DNA of 64,000 bases from contig NC_134878.1 of NCBI RefSeq assembly GCF_041734735.1, positions 635,001-699,000 on the forward strand, written 5' to 3'. Under the pieces are notes generated by a model. That model ran no database searches. It was not told the DNA's origin and saw nothing but the letters and a program-made list of their open reading frames with translations. This stretch comes from Babylonia areolata (taxonomy: Eukaryota > Mollusca > Gastropoda > Neogastropoda > Buccinidae). Of the stretch, positions 35,901-45,989 are shown piece by piece. The translations under genes were made by a program, and so were the position numbers. The number at the start of each line of letters is the position of its first letter. Position 1 is the first letter of the stretch.

Positions 35901-38077
35901 TGTGGATTGTTTCAGTGATTGTCAGTGTGGTGTGTTTAGCCATTGTGGATTGTTTCAGTGATTGTTGTCAGTGTGGTGTGTTTAGTCATTGTGGATTGTT
36001 TCAGTGATTGTTGTCAGTGTGGTGTGTTTAGCCATTGTGGATTGTTTCAGTGATTGTTGTCAGTGTGGTGTGTTTAGCCATTGTGGATTGTTTCAGTGAT
36101 TGTTGTCAGTGTGGTGTGTTTAGCCATTGTGGATTGTTTCAGTGATTGTTGTCAGTGTGGTGTGTTTAGCCATTGTGGATTGTTTCAGTGATTGTTGTCA
36201 GTGTGGTGTGTTTAGCCATTGTGGGTTGTTTCAGTGATTGTTGTCAGTGTGGTGTGTTTAGCCATTGTGGATTGTTTCAGTGATTGTTGTCAGTGTGGTG
36301 TGTTTAGCCATTGTGGATTGTTTCAGTGATTGTTGTCAGTGTGGTGTGTTTAGCCACTGTGGATTGTTTCAGTGATTGTTGTCAGTGTGGTGTGTTTAGC
36401 CATTGTGGATTGTTTCAGTGATTGTCAGTGTGGTGTGTTTAGCCATTGTGGATTGTTTCAGTGATTGTTGTCAGTGTGGTGTGTTTAGCCATTGTGGATT
36501 GTTTCAGTGATTGTTTGCATGGTATGCATGGACTGGTTGAAGTGTTCCTATTTTTTGCAACATGTGAAACGCTTGCATGTTTATATATGTATAATATTTA
36601 TATATGTATATACATATTTATATGATTTTATGTAAATGATTATGTAATTATCTGAAGTCCCTCCCTCCTGCCATTCCCCTTTGGATTTATTTTCATTTAT
36701 TAACTGCTTTGCAAGTGTGGTGCATACGTTGAATGTGTTTCAGTGTTGTGTGATATGCAGTGCTGTACAAAGATAAATGAATGAACAACACCATAACACT
36801 TTCCTGTGTTTATCTAACGTCAGTGCATTAAGTCTTTGTCTCGTCTCTTCTTTAGTTCAACTGACAGAGTATCCTGGGTGATATAGAATCTCCTGGTCTT
36901 GTCTCCTCACTAGTTCTACTGATTTAGTGTTCCTGGGTGATATAGAATCTCCTGGTCTTGTCTCCTCACTAATTCTACTGATTTAGTATCCTGGGTGATA
37001 TAGAATGTCCTGGTCTTGTCTCCTCACTAATTCTACTGATTTAGTATCCTGGGTGATATAGAATCTCCTGGTCTTGCCTCCTCACTAATTCTACTGATTT
37101 AGTATCCTGGGTGATATAGAATCTCCTGGTCTTGTCTCCTCACTAATTCTACTGATTTAGTGTCCTGGGTGATATAGAATATCCTGGTCTTGTCTCCTAA
37201 CTAGTTTTACTGATTTAGTGTTCTGGGTGATATAGAATCTCCTGGTCTTGTCTCCTCACTAATTCTACTGATTTAGTATCCTGGGTGATATAGAATCTCC
37301 TGGTCTCGCCTCCTCACTAATTCTACTGATTTAGTATCCTGGGTGATATAGAATCTCCTGGTCTTGTCTTCATTTTTTCACTGATGGATTCACCTCCTGG
37401 GCAAAGTATAATCTCCTTCTCCGTGTCAGTTTTGTTGATGGATTAATCTCTTTGGTAAAATATACTATCTTTGTCCATTCATCATTGTTTGTTTTTTTAT
37501 TGTACTGCATTGCACTTTCTGTCACAACAGTTGTCTTGTGTCAATCTGGGGCTGCTCTCCCAGTGCAGCACAACTGTTTTTTTTCTTTGTTTTTTTTTTC
37601 TTTCTTTTTCAGTCTGCATTTGTAATGGTCCCACACAGGGAAAACCCTTTTTCTGCCATGGGTTCTTTCACTCATGCATGTTTGCATACTGTATATGGGA
37701 TCTTGATTTATTGTCCCAGCTGAAAGACTATCACCCAGACTTGATTAATTGTCTCCTCTGAAAGACTATCATCCAGGCCACCATTCAGGATATTGTGGAG
37801 AAGAGAGGGGAGTAAACATCGTGCTATGTATCAGTTCCACTGATGGATCAACCCTGTTCTGTTGGCAGCCCTGACAGCGGAGACGCTATGCGTGGGTCTG
37901 GCGCGTGTTGGAGCGGAGGACCAGAAAGTTGTGACGGCCACTTTGAAGCAGATGGCCTCAGTAGACCTGGGCGGTCCTCTCCACTCCCTGGTCATCCCCG
38001 GCCACATGCACCCCATGGAGAAAGACATGTTGAGGCTGTTTGCCCTGGACGACTCTGTCAAGAGTTTCTTGTTGTAG
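26429..38077 (+). CDS. DPH5: Diphthine methyl ester synthase, eight exons, complete
   Basis: Exons: 26429-26563, 28575-28635, 29312-29375, 31217-31325, 32737-32857, 33299-33338, 33964-34073, 37869-38077. All introns are GT-AG, phases agree, and the sum is 849 nt or 282 codons plus TAG, against about 285 residues in human. The enzyme uses SAM to methylate the modified histidine of eEF2 on the way to diphthamide, in the cytosol. Visible family blocks: [16 protein letters not shown] at the start, [33 protein letters not shown] (SAM pocket), [55 protein letters not shown], and [16 protein letters not shown] near the end. The start is ATG 26429; an upstream in-frame GTG at 26399 is not used. Exon 3 ends inside a 28-bp tandem array that copies its own donor. 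Introns 4 and 7 carry further arrays. SLC30A7 follows 8.8 kb downstream on the same strand. Confidence 0.96.
26905..28045. repeat. Group of CA/TG microsatellites in DPH5 intron 1
   Basis: (GT)n at 26904-26930, (AC)n at 27067-27110, (AC)n at 27588-27642 (about 55 bp, uninterrupted) and an (AC)n with GCGCGC interruptions at 27938-28045. The rest of intron 1 (26564-28574) shows no coding sequence; a purine-rich stretch lies at 27280-27375. Confidence 0.85.
29218..29263. repeat. (TC)n microsatellite
   Basis: A pure TC tract about 50 bp upstream of DPH5 exon 3; it may serve as a polypyrimidine-rich splicing context. Confidence 0.9.
29359..30565 (+). repeat. 28-bp minisatellite copying the DPH5 exon 3 donor, about 43 copies
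   Basis: The first unit contains the last 17 coding bases of exon 3 (GTTGGAGACCCACTTGG, 29359-29375) and the native donor GTAAGC. The same string recurs every 28 bp to about 30565, with CACTTGGG/CACTGGGG and GTAAGC/GTAAAC variants. Every unit keeps GGTAAGCA or GGTAAACA, so the intron starts with dozens of strong donor decoys. In the DPH5 frame, reading past the native donor gives GGG TAA at once. Confidence 0.95.
30858..30960 (+). mobile_element. tRNA-like SINE head fragment
   Basis: It contains box A-like TAGCCTTGTGGTAATGC and box B-like GGGTTTGATTCC at the spacing of a tRNA-derived promoter. The body beyond it is not matched elsewhere in the window. Confidence 0.5.
31540..32030 (+). repeat. 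35-bp minisatellite in DPH5 intron 4, about 14 copies
   Basis: The unit is ATTATCTCTAAGTGTGTCCA followed by AGTTCTACATATGTC, with TTCCATATATGCT variants. Late copies switch to TGTTGTCTCTAAG. Confidence 0.9.
32030..32735. other. Remainder of DPH5 intron 4
   Basis: AT-rich sequence without repeats or frames that I recognise. It ends in the exon 5 acceptor TTTGTCTGCAG. Confidence 0.6.
34380..36520 (+). repeat. 46-bp minisatellite in DPH5 intron 7, about 47 copies
   Basis: The unit is TTGTTTCAGTGATTGTTGTC followed by AGTGTGGTGTGTTTAGCCATTGTGGA. Variants include TGTTTGTTG, CGTTTCTTG and units shortened by 3-5 bp. It starts 300 bp after exon 7 and fills 2.1 kb. Each unit carries an acceptor-like TTGTTTCAG. 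Confidence 0.95.
36850..37375 (+). repeat. ~58-bp minisatellite in DPH5 intron 7, about 9 copies
   Basis: The unit includes TCCTGGTCTTGTCTCCTCAC, TAATTCTACTGATTTAGTAT and CCTGGGTGATATAGAATC. Edge copies at the 3' side are diverged (CACTGATGGATTCACCTCC) and look like the intron end near 37835. Confidence 0.88.
37500..37815 (-). mobile_element. SINE family A, old minus-strand copy
   Basis: It reads on the plus strand as CTGTCACAACAG, GGGGCTGCTCTCCC, a T-rich tail, GGGTTCTTTCACTCATGCAT and GACTATCATCCAGGCCACCA, mirroring the order in the copy at 25-560. It is strongly diverged, with one internal segment (GAAAGACTATCA) duplicated. It lies just upstream of DPH5 exon 8. Confidence 0.7.
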
Positions 38078-38263
38078 TTTTGTGCTTGTATGTTCTACAT
38101 ATATGTTACTGCGTGTGTACAGTCTTGGAAGTCTGGACAAAAAAGAGAACCATTTCCAGATATGGGATAATCTTGGAATAATGTTTTGTCTTTCAGGGTC
38201 ACGGAAAGGGTTGGAATTTTGATAAAACCTTTGATCACTACCATTCAGCTAAGAACTTAATGC

Positions 38264-38269
38264 AATAAA
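38264..38269 (+). terminator. Likely DPH5 polyadenylation signal
   Basis: AATAAA 187 bp after the DPH5 stop codon, overlapping a short genomic A run. The A run could also be an artefact of old retroposition; the position is reasonable for a 3' UTR end. Confidence 0.5.
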
Positions 38270-38453
38270 AAAAAAAAAAGTACAGGAATTTTTTTTCTTA
38301 TTTCTTTTTTAATGATGAATGTTAACACTGATACAAGAATATCCGCTGGTCTTTTTCGTCAGCAGCAGACAAATTTCTGAATCAGTTTTGAAGATCTTCA
38401 GTCTGTTCTGGTAAAAGGAAGGGAAAGACTATGGAATTTAGACTGTTCGCATC

Positions 38454-38520
38454 TCCTCGGTAGTATAGTGGTCAGTATCCCTGACTGTCAGGCAGGAAGC
38501 AGGGGTTCAGTTCAGAGAGG
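38454..38520 (+). pseudogene. tRNA-Asp(GTC)-like relic
   Basis: It begins TCCTCGGTAGTATAGTGGTC, close to the animal tRNA-Asp 5' half, with GTC at the anticodon position (38487-38489) and a mostly paired anticodon stem. The T arm reads GGGGTTCAGTTCAGAG, which cannot form the normal stem, and the 3' acceptor strand does not pair with the 5' one. It is a pseudogene or a SINE head rather than a working tRNA. Confidence 0.6.
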
Positions 38521-38526
38521 TTTTAA

Positions 38527-39365
38527 GGGGGAAGGTGGAACAATGGTTAAGATGCTTAGCTGCCAACATAGAGAGTCTGTGAAGGTGTGGGTTCGAATCC
38601 CACTCTCGCCCTTTCTCCCAAGTTTGACTTGAAAATAAAACTGAGGTCTAGTCATTCAGATGAGACGCTAAACTGAGGTCTAGTTATTCAGATGAGACGC
38701 TAAACTGAGGTCTAGTTATTCAGAGGAGACACTAAACTGAGGTCTAGTTATTCAGATGAAACGCTAAACTGAGTGTCTAGTTATTCAGATGAAACGCTAA
38801 ACTGAGGTCTAGTTATTCAGATGAGGCGCTAAACTGAGTGTCTAGTTATTCAGATGAGACGCTAAACTGAGGTCTAGTTATTCAGATGAGTCTATTCAGA
38901 TGAGACGCTAAACTGAGTGTCTAGTTATTCAGAGGAGATGCTGAACTGAGGTCTAGTTATTCAGATGAGACGCTAAACTGAGGTCTAGTTATTCAGATGA
39001 GACGCTAAACTGAGGTCTAGTTATTCAGATGAGTCTATTCAGATGAGACGCTAAACTGAGTGTCTAGTTATTCAGATGAAACGCTGAACTGAGGTCTAGT
39101 TATTCAGATGAGAAGCTAAACTGAGGTCTAGTTATTCAGATGAGACGCTAAACTGAGGTCTAGTTATTCAGATGAGAGGTCTAGTTATTCAGATGAGATG
39201 AGATGCTAAACTGAGGTCTCGTGTGCAGCAAGCACTTGCCGCACTGAAAAAGAACGCATGGCAATGAGAGTGTTGTCCTCTGGTGTAATTCTGTCAAATA
39301 TCAAGGTCAAGGTGTGGTGCGGCGTATATGAATTTGTTTGAAAGCAGTGACACCTCCTTGAGAAA
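38527..39365 (+). mobile_element. SINE family D with its core amplified
   Basis: The head has box A-like TGGAACAATGG and a perfect box B GGTTCGAATCC (38590-38600), resembling tRNA-Leu/Ser. The body ACTGAGGTCTAGTCATTCAG then ATGAGACGCTAAAC is repeated in tandem (38638-39220). The normal continuation CTCGTGTGCAGCAAGCACTT and the tail ending CCTCCTTGAGAAACTGAGAC follow. The copy at 53636-54035 has the same parts without amplification. Confidence 0.8.
38638..39220 (+). repeat. 32-bp minisatellite made from a SINE core, about 17 copies
   Basis: The unit is TGAGGTCTAGTTATTCAGAT followed by GAGACGCTAAAC. This is the conserved core that families A and D share. Shortened units (CAGATGAGTCTATTCAGATG) recur twice, showing second-order duplication. 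Confidence 0.92.
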
Positions 39366-39444
39366 CTGAGACTGTGGGAACCCTGTTTGTGGTTCTGTGC
39401 TGTATATAAAAGAAAACTGGCAGACCCAGGACTGTGTGGGACCT

Positions 39445-40195
39445 TGAAGAGAAAGAGAGCTGGAGAGTCAAGGCACACAGCCCCACAAACAGCAGTCAGA
39501 AGAGACGTGGTGCTCTCTTTCAGATCTGAAGAGTTAAGGCCTGACAGCACACTGCCCCTCAAACAGCAGTCAGAAGAGACGTGGTGCTCTCTTTCAGATC
39601 TGAAGAGTTAAGGCCTGACAGCACACTGCCCCTCAAACAGCAGTCAGAAGAGACGTGGTGCTCTCTTTCAGATCTGAAGAGTTAAGGCCTGACACAGCAC
39701 ACTGCCCCACAAACAGCAGTCAGAAGAGACGTGGTGCTCTCTTTCAGATCTGAAGAGTTAAGGCCTGACACAGCACACTGCCCCACAAACAGCAGTCAGA
39801 AGAGACGTGGTGCTCTCTTTCAGACCTGAAGAGTTAAGGCCTGACACAGCACACTGCCCCACAAACAGCAGTCAGAAGAGACGTGGTGCTCTCTTTCAGA
39901 TCTGAAGAGTTAAGGCCTGACACAGCACACTGCCCCTCAAACAGCAGTCAGAAGAGATGTGATGCTCTCTTTCAGATCTGAAGAGTTAAGGCCTGACAGC
40001 ACACTGCCCCACAAACAGCAGTCAGAAGAGACGTGGTGCTCTCTTTCAGATCTGAAGAGTTAAGGCCTGACAGCACACTGCCCCACAAACAGCAGTCAGA
40101 AGAGACGTGATGCTCTCTTTCAGATCTGAAGAGTTAAGGCCTGACAGCACACTGCCCCACAAACAGCAGTCAGAAGAGACGTGATGCTTTCTCTC
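39445..40195 (+). repeat. ~74-bp minisatellite, about 10 copies
   Basis: The unit contains CAGATCTGAAGAGTTAAGGC, CTGACAGCACACTGCCCC, CAAACAGCAGTCAGAAGAGA and CGTGGTGCTCTCTTT. An ACAGC insertion and CTCAAAC/CACAAAC variants subdivide it. It starts some 80 bp after the family D SINE tail. Confidence 0.92.
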
Positions 40196-40325
40196 CATCC
40201 ACTCAACCACCAGAGGGCACTGAGAGGACTGACTGACTGACTAAATGTGTTGCATATAAACTTTGGGAAAAAAACATGTGACAAAGCGTTATGCAACAGA
40301 CAGTACAAGGATGTGTATGTAAGGT

Positions 40326-40520
40326 GTGATGCTGAGGGATTGGTGTGACTGGTGCCTGAAGTATACATGCCCAGTGAATGAGTGGATTATGAATGGGAGG
40401 GATTGGTGTGACTGGTGCCTGAAGTATACATGCCCAGTGAATGAGTGGATTATGAATGGGAGGGATTGGTGTGACTGGTGCCTGAAGTATACACGCCCAG
40501 TGAATGAGTGGATTATGAAT
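40326..40520 (+). repeat. ~63-bp tandem repeat, 3 copies
   Basis: The unit includes GGGATTGGTGTGACTGGTGC, CTGAAGTATACATGCCC and AGTGAATGAGTGGATTATG. Copies are almost identical, so the expansion is recent. Confidence 0.9.
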
Positions 40521-40524
40521 GGGT

Positions 40525-41190
40525 GACTGAATCAGTGAATGAACTCATGGAAGTTGTTTTTATATTCTTTTTTTTTCTGTCTGAAGTAATGAATTAAAAG
40601 GTTTTCACTTCACTGACAACTGATTTTGCTGTTTGAAATTTACGCTGTTTTCTATCAACAGAGCTCCAGCTGTTTTTTGGTGTTTTTTCCCCATGTTTAT
40701 TTATTTTGAATCAATAATTGTCATTTGACTGAATGAAAAATATGAAAATAAAATTGCCCCTGTACAAGGATCAATAAAGTCATATTGTACATATATCATT
40801 GTAGAATGTATGAACTGCATTATAATTTTTTTTTAAAAGATGGAAGGTTGATAGAAAATGTGTTTGAGAATTGTGTGGTTTTGAAATTATGGTCATATGC
40901 ATCACTTGGAAAGGAGAAAGCATGGAAAGGAGAAAGCATGGAAGTAGAATGTTTGGTGAGAAGTACTGAAGACACTAGGAAAGAAACTAAGTCACATGCT
41001 CTAAAATCCAGACCTGAAACATGATGAATGTAACATTGTATGGTGGAATGGGGAATAATAAAATAAATATGAATACAAACACAAGGCTACTGTGTTGATT
41101 ATTGTCAGCCTGATTCTACTGTTTCCTTTTTCCATGCAATATATGTCAATATCTAGATATATATGTCTTTTAAAAAAAAATATATATATA
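40525..41190. other. AT-rich intergenic stretch
   Basis: I see no gene; a short AATAAA-rich segment lies at 40740-41070, and an A/TA tract at 41170-41193 borders the LINE remnant. Confidence 0.5.
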
Positions 41191-41194
41191 TATA

Positions 41195-41947
41195 GTAGTA
41201 GGCCTCCTTCGGTCATGGCTGACCATGGATAGAGTATATCCGACCTAATGTCTAATTCGGCTGTCTGTTTGGACCAAGCAGCGTCGCCTGTGACTGTAGA
41301 GACCGATGCGAGAGAGACAGTCTCTGTCGCAGCGGTCACATGTATAAGCTGATGCTGGTCTGTTGGCTGCCGTCCCTTTTCTGCAAGCTCGCTTTTCTGC
41401 TGCAGCAGCTGACAGTTTGTCCTCACCAATCCGTAGCTGATTCTTGAGAGTGCTTTTCCATCTGTTGCGGTCATCTGCAAGGTCCTCCCAGGACTCAGTG
41501 TTGATCTCAAGTGCTTTCATGTCACGTTTGCAAACGTCTTTGTATCTCAGCTGTGGGCGGCCGATGCTTCTCTGCCCCGTGGCGAGCTCTCCATAAAGGA
41601 TGTCTTTTGGGATGTGACCATCTTCCATGCAGTGAACGTGGCCCAGCCGGTGCAGCCGACGTTGCCTCAGCATGGTATACATGGTTGGGAGGCCAGCGCG
41701 AGTCAGGACTTCGTTATTTGTCACCTTGTCTTGCCAGGAGATGCCGAGTATGTGCCGTTGGCTTCTCAGGTGGAAGGTATTGAGCCTTTGCTCCTGACGA
41801 GCATGTGTGGTCCATGCCTCACTGACATACAGCAAGGTGCTGAGGACGCAGGCGTTGTATACAGCCATCTTTGTGGTCAGCTTGGGATTTGTCCGCACTC
41901 TTTGTGTGAGGCGGGCTAGTGTTGTGGCTGCCTTCCCGATCCTCTTG

Positions 41948-41950
<3 letters not shown>
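41195..41950 (-). mobile_element. LINE 3' end: RT C-terminal domain with zinc finger
   Basis: A minus-strand open frame ending at 41245 reads RIGKAATTLARLTQRV, NACVLSTLLYVSEAWTTHAR, GHVHCMEDGHIPKDILYGEL, GRPQLRYKDVCKRDMKALEI and a final CDRCDRDCLSRIGLYSHRR finger. This is the C-terminal part of an endonuclease/RT polyprotein common in invertebrates, tentatively RTE-like. The frame is intact over more than 230 codons, so the insertion is fairly young. It is 5' truncated at a (TA)n tract (41951-41990) and ends 3' in a TA/T tract. Confidence 0.85.

Positions 41951-41990
<40 letters not shown>
41951..41990. repeat. (TA)n microsatellite
   Basis: About 20 TA units at the 5' edge of the LINE remnant. 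Confidence 0.95.
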
Positions 41991-41992
<2 letters not shown>

Positions 41993-42254
41993 CTCCAAAA
42001 TCTAGTGAAATGAATTACTTTGTCCTTGATTACAATTCAAGGTCAAAACATCAAATTTTGATACATTTTTCATCCAGTGCTTAATTGAATCAAATGAAAC
42101 TTTGCACAATCTTATCATTAGTCTGTTAAATTTTATTATTTTCCTTTGCTATATCTGCGGATTTTCACAAAACAGGAAAGATCATACAGGCAGGTATTCT
42201 ATTGCTTTTACTTTCATTGCATGAACAGCAATATGTCTGATTCACAAGGACTGT

Positions 42255-42660
42255 CATTGGTAGTGGGCATTGCCGCTGAAGAGGATTAGTCACCAACTGT
42301 CACTGGTAGCGGGCATTGCCGCTGAAGAGGATTAGTCACCGTCACTGGTAGCAGGCATTGCCGCTGAAGAGGATTAGTCACCAACTGTCATTGGTAGCGG
42401 GCATTGCCGCTGAAGAGGATTAGTCACCAACTGTCACTGGTAGCGGGCATTGCTGCTGAAGAGGATTAGTCACCAACTGTCACTGGTAGCGGGCATTGCC
42501 GCTGAAGAGGATTAGTCACCAACTGTCATTGGTAGCGGGCATTGCCGCTGAAGAGGATTAGTCACCAACTGTCACTGGTAGCGGGCATTGCCGCTGAAGA
42601 GGATTAGTCACCAACTGTCATTGGTAGCGGGCATTGCCGCTGAAGAGGATTAGTCACCAA
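42255..42660 (+). repeat. 46-bp minisatellite, about 9 copies
   Basis: The unit is TGTCACTGGTAGCGGGCATT followed by GCCGCTGAAGAGGATTAGTCACCAAC. One copy lacks CCAAC, and TCATTGG/TCACTGG alternate. Confidence 0.92.
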
Positions 42661-42948
42661 AAGAGAAAAAAGGAGAAAAGCTTTGCAGTGCTTGCTCTGA
42701 TTCAACATATACAGTACACAGGACACCACCTGCGATGCCCCTTGCTTTGAAGCAGACCCTGAGTGGGTGAGTGCACACCTGCACCTGTCTGGAGACTGTG
42801 TGACCATGCCCTCCAGTAACAGTGCCTACTTATCTGCCAACACCAAACTTCTGACGTGAACTCACTACAACTTTAAAGTGAGGAAATGGAGAGGAAACAG
42901 ATCACAGCAAGAGCAGGGCATCAAAGGCCACAGAATTGGGACAATCTC

Positions 42949-43192
42949 TTAACCCTTTCACCGCCAAGCTTGCATTTATGCACAGACGTGGTAGAGGACC
43001 CATGTCACTGAAAGGTGACCATTCACTGGTCTGTTATCCATGAACCTACTGCTCTTAATGTTCGGTGGTAGGATAGGCCATATTTTCTATACATTGCAGA
43101 GAGAATCCCCAGCTATTCTTAGCCACTGCCTTTTCTGTGTTCATACCACAAGGGAATTTGTACTCTAATTTGACTGGTGGTGAAAGGGTTAA
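42949..43192. mobile_element. TTAA-flanked MITE, piggyBac-like, 244 bp
   Basis: The left end is TTAACCCTTTCACCGCCA and the right end is TGGTGGTGAAAGGGTTAA: inverted repeats of 18 bp with one mismatch, including TTAA at both edges. TTAA target duplication and CCC/GGG termini fit the piggyBac superfamily. There is no coding capacity. Confidence 0.75.
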
Positions 43193-43379
43193 ACATTTTC
43201 TGATGATGGATATGAATGCTGCTGCTGTTGCAACAGAGATCCAGTTAGGTTTGGGACTTTAGTTTGTCAGAGGTATATGCATCCTTTTATAACCTCCATC
43301 AACCAAGTCTGAGAAATAAAGACAATTGTAGCAGATTGTTTAGAAAATTGAGCAGTCAAACACATACTGTGGAAGCCAC

Positions 43380-43560
43380 ACTTGAACATGGATGACCCCT
43401 GTTTGTGGTCGCAATCCTTCCAGGCGCGTCCATGTCACACTCAGATTTTGGGTCGGAGCCGTCCACAGGTAAAACATTGGACATAATCTTTATTCCCAAC
43501 AAGGTTTGAACCAGTGCTAGTCATCCATCCATAACCATTTCATCATAGCAACTGGTTGAT
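43380..43560 (-). mobile_element. Possible tRNA-derived SINE, family E
   Basis: On the minus strand a GGTTCAAACC box B-like motif follows a weak box A (GATGAAATGGTTATGG). The distal end GATGACCCCTGTTTGTGG matches the end of the element at 50105-50275. The sequence is degenerate. Confidence 0.4.
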
Positions 43561-43789
43561 GACATCTGTTGTACATGAGAGGGGCTCCGTGTCATTATTT
43601 TAGCAACCATGTGATGGGGAGTGGCATGGTGTCACTGTTCATACAAATTTGTATGATTTCTGAGACATCATTCCTGCCCCTTTGTTCTGTCTCCTGCACA
43701 GGCCTTCCCAGTGTTTGCAGACACAGTTTAAAATGTATTGTTGCTGATGAACATAACGAATGAACGAAGGACAAAGAACATTATTCCAA

Positions 43790-44165
43790 ACTTGAGGATC
43801 ATGATTCGATATGTTGCAGTGGCCAATTTTGGCCATCACCACAACAGACTTTGGAGAGCACATGCAACTAGTCAAATTAACTGACTGCTGCATGGATGGT
43901 GTTGATAATATAAACTTTTGACCAGTGTTGATTTTTTTTTTCATTGCGGCCCAAAGTGCTTCCTGCCAGACTCTGTCAAATGGCCAGTGGAAGTCCATGA
44001 AGACATGGTAATACTCCCTGTGGTGTTGGAGGTGTTTTTTGCAAAGGGCACACATGTTAAAGACCTGTTTGATGGTACTCCTGACTTTACACAATCCAAC
44101 ATGTTCTCCAGCAGTAAAGGTGTCTGTACAGCTGTATGAATTTTCATTGGAAATGGCAGATGGCA
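43790..44165 (-). mobile_element. Old LINE reverse transcriptase fragment
   Basis: Minus-strand translation gives STIKQVFNMCALCKKHLQHH, then YYHVFMDFHWPFDRVWQEAL and WAAMKKKIN. These match the palm region of a common invertebrate RT (GRSTTEQIFNLR and FIDFKKAFDRVWH in live copies). Only about 60 residues are clear. It is probably a different family from the element at 41.2-41.9 kb, although both lie on the minus strand. Confidence 0.7.
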
Positions 44166-44280
44166 GAATGATATTTAAGCATGATATGAGAACCAACAAA
44201 TATTGTCAACAATATTCTGTGAATGCCTATGTTTGTCTGCCTGTCTGTCTGTTCCCCTGCCCCCTTTCATTCTCTCCCTT

Positions 44281-44285
<5 letters not shown>

Positions 44286-44311
<26 letters not shown>

Positions 44312-44633
44312 CCCTCTTGCACTCAAAATGTCTTCCCATCTTTGCTTTCACATTTACTTAAAAATATATATATGTGAGTGTGTGTGTCACTGTGTGTGTG
44401 TGTGTGCGTGCGTGCGTGCATGTGTGTGTGTGTGTGTGTGTGCATGCGTATGTGTGAGTGTGTACACAGAGAGAGCAAGAGCGCTTTGTTTTGATGAAAG
44501 ATCCGGATTGTGATCTTCAATTTCTTCTTTTTGAATGTGAATTACTCTGTTCTCCAGTTTCTTCTTGTTCCTTTGTGGTAGAGAGCAGTATGTAAAAACA
44601 TTGTCCAGGCTTTTGTTTAGCCCCAGTTAATAA

Positions 44634-44674
<41 letters not shown>

Positions 44675-44675
44675 T
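44286..44675. repeat. (CT)n, (TG)n and (TC)n microsatellites
   Basis: (CT)n at 44286-44311, a TG/TGCG tract at 44372-44460 and (TC)n at 44638-44670. No gene is evident between them. Confidence 0.85.
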
Positions 44676-44714
44676 CTCTCTCTATGTGTCTCGGTCTGAA
44701 TGCATCTGTTTCTG

Positions 44715-45660
44715 CCTCTAACTGCTAAGCACTGTCAATGGCTGTTCTGACTCCTGCACTGACTGACGTCTTCCTCTAACTGCTAAGCGCTGTCAATGGC
44801 TGTTCTGACTCCTGCACTGACTGACGTCTTCCTCTAACTGCTAAGCGCTGTCAATGGCCGTTCTGACTCCTGCACTGACTGATGTCTTCCTCTAACTGCT
44901 AAGCGCTGTCAATGGCTGTCTGACTGACGTCTTCCTCTAACTGCTAAGCGCTGTCAATGGCCGTTCTGACTCCTGCACTGACTGACGTCTGCCTCTAACT
45001 GCTAAGCGCTGTCAATGGCTGTCTGACTGACGTCTTCCTCTAACTGCTAAGCGCTGTCAATGGCTGTCTGACTGACGTCTTCCTCTAACTGCTAAGCGCT
45101 GTCAGTGGCTGTTCTGACTCCTGCACTGACTGACGTCTTCCTCTAACTGCTAAGCGCTGTCAGTGGCTGTTCTGACTCCTGCACTGACTGACGTCTGCCT
45201 CTAACTGCTAAGCGCTGTCAGTGGCTGTTCTGACTCCTGCACTGACTGACGTCTTCCTCTAACTGCTAAGCGCTGTCAGTGGCTGTTGACTCCTGCACTG
45301 ACTGACGTCTTCCTCTAACTGCTAAGCGCTGTCAGTGGCTGTTGACTCCTGCACTGACTGACGTCTTCCTCTAACTGCTAAGCGCTGTCAGTGGCTGTTG
45401 ACTCCTGCACTGACTGACGTCTTCCTCTAACTGCTAAGCGCTGTCAATGGCCTGTTCTGACTCCTGCACTGACTGACGTCTTCCTCTAACTGCTAAGCGC
45501 TGTCAGTGGCTGTTCTGACTCCTGCACTGACTGACGTCTTCCTCTAACTGCTAAGCGCTGTCAATGGCTGTTCTGACTCCTGCACTGACTGACGTCTTCC
45601 TCTAACTGCTAAGCGCTGTCAGTGGACTGTTCTGACTCCTGCACTGACTGATGTCTTCCA
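44715..45660 (+). repeat. ~58-bp minisatellite, about 17 copies
   Basis: The unit contains TCTAACTGCTAAGCGCTGTC, AATGGCTGTTCTGACTCC and TGCACTGACTGACGTCTTCC. Several units lack TTCTGACTCCTGCA, a deletion between short direct repeats. AATGG units are more frequent at the 5' side and AGTGG units at the 3' side. Confidence 0.92.
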
Positions 45661-45969
45661 GCTGGTTCCATTCCATTCTGCTGCTGTTCAAATGAAAAAC
45701 AAATTCCTCCACTGTTCTGCAGAATGGAATGGCAAAGGTTTGCTTTTCTTAATTGTTCTTCTTTCTAGTGACTTCTTCTGTTTGATGCTCAGGGTCGAAA
45801 TGTTGATTGTTGATTCTTCTTCTTCTTTCCCTTCTCTACCGCCTTCATCATAGTGAAGATTCTGTAGATTATAAGGGGGGTTTGCCTGTTGTTTGAGTCA
45901 CTTGTGGCACAGTTTGCTGGGTCCGGGGATGCTGGGAGGATGGGGATGGGTGGGGGGTGGGGAGCTGGG

Positions 45970-45989
45970 AGGGGGGGGGGGGGGGGGGA
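45970..45989 (+). repeat. Poly-G tract, about 20 bases, in a G-rich segment
   Basis: Lies within GGATGGGGATGGGTGGGG-type sequence (45930-45995), a strong quadruplex candidate about 0.9 kb upstream of SLC30A7. Confidence 0.85.

Noticed and set aside
29359-37375. CRISPR-like regular repeats
   Set aside because: Units are directly adjacent with no unique spacers, in an animal gene intron. They are minisatellites.
38454-38520. Functional tRNA-Asp gene
   Set aside because: T arm and acceptor stem cannot pair, so it is listed as a relic.
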